Below, in pieces: positions 25,781 to 32,681 of a stretch of 64,000 bases of DNA. The position numbers and the translations under genes are program-made. This stretch comes from Coriobacteriia bacterium (GTDB lineage: Bacteria; Actinomycetota; Coriobacteriia; Anaerosomatales; Anaerosomataceae): positions 124,001 through 188,000 of the forward strand of contig JAUSBK010000013.1 of assembly GCA_030652115.1 (NCBI GenBank). The letters are read 5' to 3'. How positions within the stretch are numbered: position 1 is the stretch's first letter; every line of letters starts with the position of its first letter. The notes beneath the pieces were generated by a model. The model saw nothing but the letters and a program-made list of their open reading frames with translations. It did not search any database and had not been told where the DNA came from.

Positions 25781-25815
25781 GTGAGCCGGTAACGCTCACC
25801 GATACCCTGTAGGAT
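25781..25815 (+). promoter_or_regulatory. Possible promoter/operator of the TIR-WD40 gene
   Basis: GTGAGC at 25781-25786 is repeated inverted as GCTCAC at 25794-25799. A TAGGAT hexamer at 25810-25815 could be a -10 box, about 70 bases before the TIR start. No good -35 hexamer was found, so an activator or extended element would be needed. Confidence 0.35.
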
Positions 25816-25883
25816 GTACACGTTCGGCGTGCCAGTGGCGCCAGCCTCGGGCACGCTCGGTCAGGCGTTGCTGGGGGGCAGCC

Positions 25884-28800
25884 ATGGGGGATTCGGTCGA
25901 ACGCGACGTGAGCGGGCAGCACGACGTCTTCATCTCGTACTCGCGTAAGGACATCGCCTTCGTCCGCATACTGCACGGCATGCTCGCAGAGCGAGGTCTC
26001 GGCACCTGGGTCGACTGGCAGGACATCCCGCCAAGCGCAGACTGGATGGCCGAGGTCTACAAGGCCATCGAATCCGCCAACGCGTTCATCTTCGTGATGA
26101 GCGACACATCCACGGGCTCGGATGTCTGCCGCCTCGAGCTGGATCACGCGATCAAGAACAACAAACGGCTGATCCCCATCACGGTGCACGATGTGGAACC
26201 CGCGGTGTTGCCGCCCGAGGTGGCCGCTCGCAACTGGGTGTTCTTCCGCGAACAAGACGACATCCAGGAGTCCTTCAACAAGCTCCTCGAGGCGGTGGAG
26301 ACAGACCTGGAGTGGACCAAGGCGCACACCGCGCTCCTGCAGCGTGCGATCGAATGGGACGAGCGAGACCGGGAGGCCGGCTTCTTGCTCCACGGCGCCG
26401 CGCTCGCCGACGCGCTCTCCAAGGTGGCCGAGGCCAGCACGGGCCGCGAGCCCGCGCTCACGCAGCTGCAGGTGGACTACGTGCAGGAGAGCCAGGCCGC
26501 GCAGGCCGCGCAGGAGCTGCGCTGGAAGCGCCGCACGCAGGTGATCCGCGGCGTCATCTCCGGCGCGCTCGTGGTCTCCGTTGCACTCACGGTCTGGGCG
26601 CTCGTAAACGCCGCCGAGGCCCGTCGCCAGCAGCAGCTCTCGCGCTCCAACGAGCTGGTGGCGTACTCGCGGGAGATGGTGCAGACAGACCCGCTCGTGG
26701 GCTACCTGTTGGCGCGCGCCGCACTCGACGTGAAGCCCACGCCGGCCGCACAGGCCGCACTCTGGGATCCGCTGCAGTATCCGTTCACGCGCGCGACGAT
26801 GACCGGTCACTCACAGTCCGTGAGCGATGTTGAGCTCTCGCCCGACGGGAAGTTCGCCGTGACATCGGCCGGGGATGGCACGGCACGCGTCTTTGACACC
26901 ACCACCGGCGAGCAGCTGCGCGTGCTCGAGTCTGAAGACGGTCACAAGGTGAAGCTCATCAACGACGCCGAGTTTGCCGACGGCGGACGTTTGGTGGTGA
27001 CGATGACCGCCTTCGCGAACGTAACGGGTGGTAGCCTGGCGTGCGTGTGGGATGTCGCCACCGGGGAGCTCGTGACAACGCTCGTGCACAACGACTTCAG
27101 CTTTGGGGCTCCGCTGATCTCGCCGGACCAGACGCTCATCGTCACGTGCGGGGCAGGTGAGTTTGGCGATTGGGGAAACAAGCTGGTCGTCTACGACGCC
27201 GCCACCGGTAACGAGCTCCGGACGCTTGATGATCTGACCGACCTCCCACACAGCGCCGTCTTCAGTCCGGATGGCACGCGCGTTGCCGCCGGCTGTCTGG
27301 ACGGGAGTGTTGTGATCTGGGACGTGGCCACAGGCGGTGTGTTGCGGCGCCTCGAGGGCCATTCGGAGTCAGTGTACGGGGTCGCCTTCTCGCCCGACGG
27401 TGCGCAGATCGCAACGGCGTCGTCGGATGCCACCCTGCGGCTCTGGGACTCGGCCACCGGCCAGCAGCTCGGCTCGACCGACTGCGGGAATACGCTCGGT
27501 CTCGTGCTCTTCTCGCCAAGCGGCGAGCGCGTGGCCGTGAAGCGCGATCCCGACGAGGTCGTGGTGGTCGATGCGCAAACGTGGTCGCAGGTCTACGTGC
27601 TCAAGAAGTCCCTGGAATCGGGGTCCTCACTCTGGGAATCGGAGGACGTTGCGTTCTCACCGGACGGCGCCCTCCTTCTCTCGGCCGCGCCGGACGGCTC
27701 GGCACAGGTGAACGACTCGCTCCTGGGTGGCCTCGTGCTGTCGCTGAGAGGGCACGCCAGCACCGTCACGAGCGTGGCGTTCTCCGCCGACGGCAAGCAG
27801 GCGATCACCGGCTCCGAAGACGAGACGGCTCGCATGTGGGATCTCGTGGCCGGCCAGGCGATCGTCTCGATCAAGCCCGCGCCCAATCCGCCGTACGTGA
27901 GCAGTCTCGAGACCGGAATGCTCTCCTCGGACGGCGCGCGCATCGTGGTCTTGCTGGCTGACGGCACCGGCGCGGTCTACACCGCTGACACCGGGGAGCA
28001 AGAGTACGCGCTCACCGAGGATTCCGGCCGGATCACCTTCGCAGGGTTCTCGCCCGACGGTGCGCTTCTCGCCACGTTCTCCGAGGACGGCCCACCCACC
28101 CTGTGGGATGCGGCAACGGGTGAGAAGGCGCGCGAGCTTTCCACCAGCAGCGATAGGAGCATGAGCAACTGCCAGTTCTCGCCTGACGGGAAGTACCTTC
28201 TGGCAGCGGAGGGCAAAAACGGCGAGTGGAGCGTGCATGTCTGGGAGGTTGCCAGCGGCGAAGAGACGCAGGTGATCCCGTTCGGCTCGGCCGACCTGGG
28301 CTCGGCAACGTTCATCCGCGACATCGACCTTTCGGCCGACGGCGTGTACCTGGCCGTTGCCTTCCAGAAGGAGACGACCGTTTGGGACGTGGGCACCGGC
28401 AAGAAGGTGGCCGCGCTGGTCCACGAATCCGAGCCCGAGTGGGTGAGGTTCTCTCCTGACGGCCGGGTGCTCTTCGACGGAGTCTCGTACCCGAAGGCCG
28501 TGACGGTGGCATGGGACTGGTCGGCGGAGGAGCGGTTGTACACCCTCGAGGGTGCGAAGCTCCTGGACTTCTCCCCGAACGGCATGCAGATGGTCACTAA
28601 GGACGATGATGACGCAGTGCGTATCCGGGACGTTGTCACCGACACCATCGTGACCACGATGAGTTGGCCCGTTGCGCCTGTGGCAGCCACCTTCTCGCCC
28701 GATGGCACCCGAATGGCGGTGGGCTACGTGGGCGGCGAGGTACGCATTTGGGACGTTGCGAGCGCGCGGACGATGCACGTGTTCGTGGGGCACTTGGAGT

Positions 28801-28991
28801 CAGCCCAACCGCTCGGCTTCACGCCGGACGGGTCGAGGCTCGTGACGCTTGCCTGGAGAGACTCGGTTCGCGTCTGGCCGGCCACTTACCACGAGATGCT
28901 CAAGCTGATGGATGAAGGCTTCCGTGGCGACGTGCGCGATCTTCAGCCCGCGGAACGCGCGGAGTACGGGTTCACCACCGAGGGCGAGTAG
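25884..28991 (+). CDS. TIR-domain / transmembrane / WD40-repeat protein
   Basis: The protein has 1035 residues. The TIR domain covers about residues 12-135: HDVFISYSRKDIAFV, TWVDWQDIPPSADWMAEVYKAIESANAFIFVMS, and SDVCRLELDHAI, where E85 fits the catalytic Glu of NAD-cleaving TIRs. A helical linker follows (140-215, DLEWTKAHTALLQRAIEWDERDREAGFLLHG), then one membrane helix at about 219-242. Residues 300-1010 hold about fourteen WD40 blades with repeated FSPDGxxxATxSxDGTxRxWDxATG. TIR-WD40 proteins are common in filamentous bacteria and are suspected NADases of signalling or phage defence. The propeller would sense a ligand and the TIR would deplete NAD or make a messenger. Topology would place TIR and propeller on opposite sides of the membrane. 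It sits alone inside a repeat-bounded block. Confidence 0.9.
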   Translation: MGDSVERDVSGQHDVFISYSRKDIAFVRILHGMLAERGLGTWVDWQDIPPSADWMAEVYKAIESANAFIFVMSDTSTGSDVCRLELDHAIKNNKRLIPITVHDVEPAVLPPEVAARNWVFFREQDDIQESFNKLLEAVETDLEWTKAHTALLQRAIEWDERDREAGFLLHGAALADALSKVAEASTGREPALTQLQVDYVQESQAAQAAQELRWKRRTQVIRGVISGALVVSVALTVWALVNAAEARRQQQLSRSNELVAYSREMVQTDPLVGYLLARAALDVKPTPAAQAALWDPLQYPFTRATMTGHSQSVSDVELSPDGKFAVTSAGDGTARVFDTTTGEQLRVLESEDGHKVKLINDAEFADGGRLVVTMTAFANVTGGSLACVWDVATGELVTTLVHNDFSFGAPLISPDQTLIVTCGAGEFGDWGNKLVVYDAATGNELRTLDDLTDLPHSAVFSPDGTRVAAGCLDGSVVIWDVATGGVLRRLEGHSESVYGVAFSPDGAQIATASSDATLRLWDSATGQQLGSTDCGNTLGLVLFSPSGERVAVKRDPDEVVVVDAQTWSQVYVLKKSLESGSSLWESEDVAFSPDGALLLSAAPDGSAQVNDSLLGGLVLSLRGHASTVTSVAFSADGKQAITGSEDETARMWDLVAGQAIVSIKPAPNPPYVSSLETGMLSSDGARIVVLLADGTGAVYTADTGEQEYALTEDSGRITFAGFSPDGALLATFSEDGPPTLWDAATGEKARELSTSSDRSMSNCQFSPDGKYLLAAEGKNGEWSVHVWEVASGEETQVIPFGSADLGSATFIRDIDLSADGVYLAVAFQKETTVWDVGTGKKVAALVHESEPEWVRFSPDGRVLFDGVSYPKAVTVAWDWSAEERLYTLEGAKLLDFSPNGMQMVTKDDDDAVRIRDVVTDTIVTTMSWPVAPVAATFSPDGTRMAVGYVGGEVRIWDVASARTMHVFVGHLESAQPLGFTPDGSRLVTLAWRDSVRVWPATYHEMLKLMDEGFRGDVRDLQPAERAEYGFTTEGE

Positions 28992-29223
28992 TGGGCAAGA
29001 GCGGCTCGAGGATCACATCCCGGCGGCCACGATCTCCGGTTTCAACGAGCTCCTCGGCGACAGTAGCGTGAGGGTGGCGAGGCGCGTACGACGCTCACGT
29101 TGTTCGACACCGCGCCGTCTTCGAAATGATCAAGCAGCATCAGGACTCCGTCGGCTACGAGTTCATCTACCTGGGCCAACCAGGACGCGTATGCGGCGCA
29201 AGGACAGCGAAGCCGGGAAGTAA
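28992..29223 (+). pseudogene. Decayed, internally deleted copy of the VWA gene
   Basis: Starting one base after the TIR-WD40 stop codon, the DNA matches segments of the VWA gene in order: the region around GKSGS and TISGFNELLGD, the LTLFDT region, the FEMIKQHQDSVGYEFIYLG region, and the end AARTARKDSEAGK with its stop. Large internal parts are missing and frames shift between blocks. It is therefore a non-functional duplicate of 24342-25076. Confidence 0.8.
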
Positions 29224-29276
29224 GGGATCGCGTTCAGATTCGGTTCATGCCCTGCCGGTACCCTGAGCGACACGAA

Positions 29277-29314
29277 GATAGTGCGTGGTTGTCAGTTGAC
29301 AACCACGCACTATC
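29277..29314. promoter_or_regulatory. Perfect 18-base inverted repeat before the HicA-like gene
   Basis: GATAGTGCGTGGTTGTCA (29277-29294) and its exact complement (29297-29314) are separated by two bases. TTGACA lies inside the right arm (29296-29301) and could be the -35 box of the following pair, so the palindrome would act as its operator. It could also be a stable RNA hairpin, but no T-run follows. The distance to the GTG start is 27 bases. Confidence 0.7.
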
Positions 29315-29341
29315 ACGACTACCCTCACTGAAGGGACGAAC

Positions 29342-29605
29342 GTGTCCAGGCGGCGGCATCATAATCAGCACGTCGAGATTGCGCTTCGGTATGCGGAAGC
29401 CCGGGGTTGGCGGGTAGAGCCGGCGGGGGCCCGATCGCACGCGTGGGGCAGAATGCTCTGTCCCCACCCATGCGAGAAGTGCCGGGAAGGCGAGTTCTGC
29501 ATGGTGAGTGTGTGGAGCACACCGCGAAGCCCGGAGACGCATGCCCAACAGCTCCGCCGCGTTGTGGATGGTTGCATGAACCAGAAAAGGGGATACGAGC
29601 GGTGA
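29342..29605 (+). CDS. HicA-like small toxin candidate
   Basis: The protein has 87 residues. It starts at GTG 29342, preceded by AAGGGA. HVEIALRYAEARGWRVEPAGARSHAWGRMLCP has the helix-strand-SHxW layout of HicA mRNA interferases, where the His is catalytic. Then come CEKCREGEFCMVSVWSTPRSPETHAQQLRRVVDGC, with four Cys that may bind zinc. Its stop overlaps the next start (GTGA at 29602-29605). This gene pair is a recurrent arrangement in Actinobacteria and Proteobacteria as I recall it. Toxicity is inferred. Confidence 0.65.
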   Translation: MSRRRHHNQHVEIALRYAEARGWRVEPAGARSHAWGRMLCPHPCEKCREGEFCMVSVWSTPRSPETHAQQLRRVVDGCMNQKRGYER

Positions 29606-30126
29606 CCGACTACGAGTTCACTCTGCGGTTCCGCATCACCGACAGCAGCGTGGGCATCGACGATCGGCTCGAGCGTCTCTTCGAGGCTGGTTGCGACGAC
29701 TCACTGCCTGGCATCGGTCGCTCCGGCAGTATCGCGCTCGCGTTCACGCGTTCTTCGGAGTCTGCGCGCGACGCCATTCTCAGCGCCCTCGCGAGTGCGC
29801 TTGGCGCTATGCCCGACGCTACGCTGATCGGCGCCTCACCGGACCTCGTCGGCCTGACCGACATTGCCCGGATCATGGGCTTCTCCAGGCAGAACATGCG
29901 GAAGCTCATGCTTGGCGGCGTGGAGCCGGGCCCCGCGCCCGTCCATGAAAGCGCCCCGTCTCTCTGGCATCTCGCTGACGCGTTGACATGGCTTGGCGGC
30001 AGAGGCTATAGCGTGGACCAGGCGCTCATCGATGTTGCCGTGGTGACGATGCAGGTCAACCTCGCCCTAGAACTCACCCGGGCCGACCCTGCTGCACAAC
30101 GGGCTATCCAGAAGGCTCTCGCGTAG
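29602..30126 (+). CDS. HTH antitoxin candidate paired with the HicA-like gene
   Basis: The GTG at 29602 gives 174 residues. The N-terminal half has a ferredoxin-like pattern (YEFTLRFRITDSSVGIDDRLERLFEAGCDDSLPGIGRSGSIALAFTRSSESARDAILSAL), as in HicB-type partners. LVGLTDIARIMGFSRQNMRKLMLGG is a MerR/phage-excisionase style helix-turn-helix. It should bind the palindrome at 29277-29314 and neutralise the upstream product. Confidence 0.7.
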   Translation: MTDYEFTLRFRITDSSVGIDDRLERLFEAGCDDSLPGIGRSGSIALAFTRSSESARDAILSALASALGAMPDATLIGASPDLVGLTDIARIMGFSRQNMRKLMLGGVEPGPAPVHESAPSLWHLADALTWLGGRGYSVDQALIDVAVVTMQVNLALELTRADPAAQRAIQKALA

Positions 30127-30141
30127 TCCTGTCGGACGTGT

Positions 30142-30167
30142 GCGGTCCTGAAGCGACTACTCGACAC
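30142..30167. repeat. 26-base imperfect direct repeat, right copy
   Basis: This is the partner of 25684-25709 (24/26 identity). It lies 16 bases after the HTH antitoxin stop, in non-coding DNA. It carries the stop-codon region of the small ORF at 25280 without the rest of that gene. Confidence 0.7.
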
Positions 30168-30241
30168 GTGGCCCGTCGTCCGTCATCTCACCCTGGGGGT
30201 ATACAGTCACGTCCGTGCAAACGAAGTCGAGGAGGCAACAC

Positions 30242-30493
30242 GTGGGCATTCTGTCGTGGATTATCGTGGGTCTGATCGCTGGCGCGCTGGCCAAGTGGAT
30301 CATGCCAGGGAATCAGAAGGCCGGCATCTTCATCACTATGGTGCTGGGTATCGCGGGCGGTGTGCTCGGCGGCTTCATCATGAGCCTCATCGGTGGCACA
30401 GGTGTCACCGGTTTCAACCTGCAGACGCTACTCGTGGCCACCCTCGGCGCGCTCGTGGTGCTCCTCATATACGGGCTCGTCAACAAGCGCTAA
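30242..30493 (+). CDS. GlsB/YeaQ/YmgE-family small membrane stress protein
   Basis: The GTG at 30242 follows GAGGAGG, giving 83 residues. MGILSWIIVGLIAGALAKWIMPGNQKAGIFITMVLGIAGGVLGGFIMSLIGG is the family hallmark, with three short Gly-rich helices. These transglycosylase-associated proteins are envelope-stress proteins of unknown biochemistry. TATACA at about 30199 may be its -10 box. Confidence 0.9.
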   Translation: MGILSWIIVGLIAGALAKWIMPGNQKAGIFITMVLGIAGGVLGGFIMSLIGGTGVTGFNLQTLLVATLGALVVLLIYGLVNKR

Positions 30494-30554
30494 GCGCGAT
30501 GCGGGACCGGATTGTGGTCCAATAGAGGCGCAGAGCCGCTCGTTTGGAGGCCCC

Positions 30555-31373
30555 ATGCGCACCGCAGCCTGGATCGCGCTTGTCGTCGTGACCGTGTTCA
30601 TCGCCGGCTACGCCTTCACCACGGGCGGCACACCGACGCGTAAGCCGGCCGAGTGGCTCACCGCGCAGAAGATCTCGCACCGCGGCATGTGGACCGAGGG
30701 TCCCGCGCGTCCCGAGGACTCGCTCGCCGCGTTCGACGAGGCGGCCTCGAGCGGCTTCGCCGTCGAGCTCGACGTGCACTCCTCGGCAGACGGCGTGACG
30801 GTGGTCGTCCACGACAGTCACCTGGGGCGCATGACCGGCGAGGACGTTCTGGTCGAGGACCTCACGCTTGAGGAGCTGAAGGAACTGCGCCTTCTCGGCG
30901 GCGATGAGGAGATACCCACGCTCGAAGAGGTGCTCGCGCTGGTGGACGGACGCGTGCCGGTCTTCGTGGAGATCAAGAACGAGGGCGACGTGGGCGCGCT
31001 CGAAGACGACGTGGCCGCGCAGCTTGCCGCCTACGATGGCGAGGCGTGCGTGATGTCGTTCAACCCGTACTCGCTTGCGCAGGTCGCGGCCTCGGAGCCC
31101 GACATCGTGCGCGGCCAGCTCGCGAGCCGCTTCAAGGGCGAGGACCTCCCCTGGTATCAGAAGCTGCTGCTCGCGAACATGATGATGAACTGGACCTCCA
31201 AGCCCGACTTCGTCGCCTACGACATCGATGCGCTGCCGTGTCCCGGCGTGACCGTGCAGACGTGGCGCGGCCGCCCCATCCTCGGCTGGACGATCGACGA
31301 CGCCGATGAACTCGCCTACGCCGAGAAGTACTGCGACGGCTTCATCTGCAACCCCGGGGCGCTCGAGGAGTAG
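30555..31373 (+). CDS. Glycerophosphodiester phosphodiesterase (GDPD family)
   Basis: The ATG at 30555 is preceded by TTTGGAGG, giving 272 residues with an N-terminal membrane anchor (AAWIALVVVTVFIAGYAF). HRGMWTEGPARPEDSLAAFDEAASSGFAVELDVHSSADGVTVVVHDSHLGRMTG gives the catalytic His pair and the ExD metal site. VFVEIKNEG and TIDDADELAYAEKYCDGFICNPG complete the TIM barrel. It would cleave glycerophosphodiesters at the outer face of the membrane. Confidence 0.93.
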   Translation: MRTAAWIALVVVTVFIAGYAFTTGGTPTRKPAEWLTAQKISHRGMWTEGPARPEDSLAAFDEAASSGFAVELDVHSSADGVTVVVHDSHLGRMTGEDVLVEDLTLEELKELRLLGGDEEIPTLEEVLALVDGRVPVFVEIKNEGDVGALEDDVAAQLAAYDGEACVMSFNPYSLAQVAASEPDIVRGQLASRFKGEDLPWYQKLLLANMMMNWTSKPDFVAYDIDALPCPGVTVQTWRGRPILGWTIDDADELAYAEKYCDGFICNPGALEE

Positions 31374-31397
31374 CGGCGGAGCGGCGTCGCGCGGCGG

Positions 31398-31415
31398 GTT
31401 CGCATCCGTGCGAAC
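31398..31415 (+). terminator. Short hairpin after the GDPD gene
   Basis: GTTCGCA at 31398-31404 and TGCGAAC at 31409-31415 form a perfect 7-bp stem with a TCCG tetraloop, 24 bases after the stop. No T-run follows. This is a weak terminator candidate. A further small palindrome, GCGCAAATGCGC, lies about 25 bases on. Confidence 0.35.
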
Positions 31416-31527
31416 ACGCGGTGCAAGGCCTCTCGCGCCGGGTGCGCAAATGCGCGAACCTTCGTATGTGGACGATAATGCCGGTCCGCTCTCCCTGGAG
31501 TGGGCGGCCACCCGCGTACATTAGCTT

Positions 31528-31558
31528 CCTAGGGATGTGGGAACACACCCCTAGGAGG
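31528..31558 (+). promoter_or_regulatory. 5' UTR hairpin overlapping the DUF305 Shine-Dalgarno
   Basis: CCTAGGGATGTG (31528-31539) pairs with CACACCCCTAGG (31544-31555) with one mismatch and a GGAA loop. The right arm runs into the Shine-Dalgarno AGGAGG (31553-31558). It could be a translational switch or, as DNA, a metal-sensor operator; CsoR-type operators are similar GC-rich palindromes. Confidence 0.5.
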
Positions 31559-31566
31559 TGATTGCG

Positions 31567-32223
31567 ATGAAGCAGACAACCGGAATAATCCTAGCCATCG
31601 CGCTCATCCTGATAGGTCTGGTCGGCCTGGCGCTCACCTGGTCGCTCACAGCCGATCCCGTCGGCTCCTTCACCTGCCCGGGCGGCGAGCCGTGCTTCGG
31701 CGAGCGCGGCCGGCTTGGCTCAGACACGGCCGACAACGCAACCCGACCAGACGCGAACGGCTCAGACGCGATGTTCATCGTGGGCATGATCCCGCATCAC
31801 GACGACGCGATCGAGATGGCCGAACTGGCGCTCACCGAGGCCGAGCATCCCGAGATCAAGCAGCTGGCCGAGGACATCATCCGCACACAGACAGCTCAGA
31901 ACGTGCAGATGCGCAAGTGGTATTCGGAGTGGTATGGCGGCGACGTTCCCGATGAAGGGGACGGCTCCTTCGGCATGATGGGTGGAGGCGGAATGATGGG
32001 CGGAAGCTTCGATGCCGCCCAGCTTGAGGGCGCCGACCCGTTCGACAAGGCATTCATCGAGCAGATGGTCCCGCACCATCAGATGGGGATCATGATGGCC
32101 CAGATGGCGGGCGGATCCACCAACCGTTCGGAGATCCGCGGTCTTGCCGACGACATCATCACCGGACAGAGCGCAGAGATCGAGCTCATGCGGGGCTGGT
32201 ACGACGAGTGGTACGGCAACTGA
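31567..32223 (+). CDS. DUF305 protein (copper-associated, exported)
   Basis: The ATG at 31567 sits eight bases after AGGAGG, giving 218 residues. The N-terminus KQTTGIILAIALILIGLVGLALTW is a signal anchor. Two DUF305 motifs occur: MFIVGMIPHHDDAIEMAELAL and FIEQMVPHHQMGIMMAQMAGG. Between them is a Met/Gly-rich stretch (SFGMMGGGGMMGGSF). Paired HH and abundant Met suggest Cu(I) binding outside the membrane, in line with the frequent link of DUF305 to copper resistance. Confidence 0.88.
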   Translation: MKQTTGIILAIALILIGLVGLALTWSLTADPVGSFTCPGGEPCFGERGRLGSDTADNATRPDANGSDAMFIVGMIPHHDDAIEMAELALTEAEHPEIKQLAEDIIRTQTAQNVQMRKWYSEWYGGDVPDEGDGSFGMMGGGGMMGGSFDAAQLEGADPFDKAFIEQMVPHHQMGIMMAQMAGGSTNRSEIRGLADDIITGQSAEIELMRGWYDEWYGN

Positions 32224-32268
32224 CAGTGAGCCTGCCGCCTTGCGGCGGGGCGAGGAGTTGAGCGAACC

Positions 32269-32544
32269 ATGATGTACGGCAACGGATACGGCAACATGAT
32301 GGGTGGCAACGGCTGGTTCGGCGGGCTGCTCGCCATATTCTTCGGAATCCTGGTGCTCGTGGGCGTGGTGCTGCTCGTGATATGGCTCGTGAAGACCATG
32401 TCCGGGCACAGCGGGACCGCAACAGGCCCGCAGCCGGGCGCACCGGGTCACGACGAGGCCGTCACGCTGGCGCGGAAGCGCTTTGCGAGCGGCGAGCTCA
32501 CCAGGGAGCAGTTCGACGAGATCATGCAGGCGCTGGGCAGCTAG
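32269..32544 (+). CDS. Small membrane protein with SHOCT domain
   Basis: The protein has 91 residues. The N-terminus MMYGNGYGNMMGGNGWFGG is Met/Gly-rich. One membrane helix (LLAIFFGILVLVGVVLLVIWLV) and the short C-terminal domain HDEAVTLARKRFASGELTREQFDEIMQAL (SHOCT) follow. It lies 45 bases after DUF305 and is probably in the same operon. Confidence 0.85.
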   Translation: MMYGNGYGNMMGGNGWFGGLLAIFFGILVLVGVVLLVIWLVKTMSGHSGTATGPQPGAPGHDEAVTLARKRFASGELTREQFDEIMQALGS

Positions 32545-32681
32545 CGTCGGCCTCGCCAAACCTCACCATGGCTCTCGCAGAGTGAATGGTGTGCGGCAAC
32601 TTCAATATGGCGGTGCTGTTCGGCGCATACTAGGCGTGTCGTCGACTCAGGAGGGCATCCGCGCGTGAAGGCCCGGAGCCA

